NCBI GenBank assembly: GCA_019113205.1
Contig: DXHX01000117.1
Location: forward strand, 1 to 40,584
Direction of reading: 5' to 3'
From: Candidatus Pseudogracilibacillus intestinigallinarum
GTDB lineage: Bacteria > Bacillota > Bacilli > Bacillales > Amphibacillaceae
Length of the DNA stretch: 40,584 nucleotides
In this document: piece by piece, positions 40,423-40,584 of the stretch
How the letters are laid out: the number at the start of each line of letters is the position of its first letter
How positions within the stretch are numbered: the stretch's first letter is position 1
Made by a program: the position numbers and the translations under genes
The notes under the pieces: model-generated
What the model was told of the DNA's origin: nothing
What the model saw: only the letters and a program-made list of their open reading frames with translations
Database searches by the model: none

Positions 40423-40584
40423 CTAAAGTGGTTTGACACTTTTTAATACTTTAACAGCACCATCTCTTAATGTAGGGCTTTTAATGGCTGCAGCAGCTCC
40501 AACACCTAGTCCAAGAGCAGTCAAACCTAAAACCCATTTTTTATATTCAGTATCTTTATCATTAGCTTTATTTATTATTTGGTT
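40423..40584 (-). CDS. C-terminal part of an unrecognised protein (cut by the right edge)
   Basis: A minus-strand frame is open from the right edge to a TAG at 40425-40423, giving 53 residues. These have a short polar start, a glycine/alanine-rich hydrophobic segment (WVLGLTALGLGVGAAAA) and a basic end (LRDGAVKVLKSVKPL). It could be a small membrane-associated protein. I do not recognise it. The terminator at 40346-40402 fits its 3' end, which supports a real gene. It occupies the place where rpsR is expected and points against replication. Confidence 0.55.
   Translation of the reverse strand, partial: NQIINKANDKDTEYKKWVLGLTALGLGVGAAAAIKSPTLRDGAVKVLKSVKPL

Overview
The window is the replication-origin region of a low-GC, Gram-positive, spore-forming member of the Bacillales (probably Bacillaceae). 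The evidence is the order dnaA-dnaN-yaaA-recF-remB-gyrB-gyrA on one side and rpmH-rnpA-yidC-jag-mnmE-mnmG-rsmG-noc-soj-spo0J on the other. It also carries a SleL/YaaH cortex-lytic enzyme, Noc, RemB, T-box leaders and a sigma-B type promoter. I cannot name the species from sequence alone.

Layout. The origin is bipartite. A long non-coding stretch (about 26972-27918) with many DnaA boxes lies between dnaA and rpmH. The dnaA-dnaN gap (25442-25618) carries a DnaA box, a GC patch and DnaA-trios. Housekeeping genes point away from the origin on both sides. Leftward on the minus strand are dnaA, dnaN, yaaA, recF, remB, gyrB and gyrA; then the guaB-dacA-pdxS operon; T-box-controlled serS; tRNA-Ser(UGA); a pseudo-ABC/LytTR fusion regulator; an ABC-2 exporter pair; T-box-controlled proC; tadA; and the SRP RNA. 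Four genes run head-on to the left fork: a small membrane protein (779-1477), sleL, a BCCT osmolyte transporter and an MMPL exporter. Rightward on the plus strand are rpmH, rnpA, yidC and jag; mnmE, mnmG and rsmG; parS, noc, soj and spo0J; a second parS; a DUF554 membrane protein; a DUF951 protein; ychF; rpsF and ssb. The right edge has a minus-strand partial gene where rpsR would normally follow ssb.

How the genes work together. The core covers initiation (DnaA, oriC), the clamp (DnaN), repair (RecF), supercoiling (GyrAB), origin segregation and division control (Soj/Spo0J/Noc with two parS sites), tRNA modification (TadA, MnmE/MnmG), 16S methylation (RsmG), protein targeting and insertion (SRP RNA, YidC, Jag) and GMP synthesis (GuaB). 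Amino-acid supply and charging genes (proC, serS) have T-box leaders whose apparent specifier codons match the gene (Pro and Ser).

Main departures from the usual Bacillus layout: (1) the BCCT transporter has a 240-residue acidic tail with ten 16-residue repeats and a sigma-B-like promoter; (2) a LytTR regulator is fused to a catalytically dead ABC ATPase domain and lies just upstream of an intact ABC exporter; (3) pdxS is 12 residues short at the N-terminus and pdxT is missing; (4) rpsR is missing after ssb although the S6:S18-type rpsF leader seems intact; (5) three perfect DnaA boxes sit at the mnmE promoter; (6) a 21-bp tandem repeat reads as KLQEY heptads at the left edge. No insertion sequence, CRISPR array or rRNA gene was seen.
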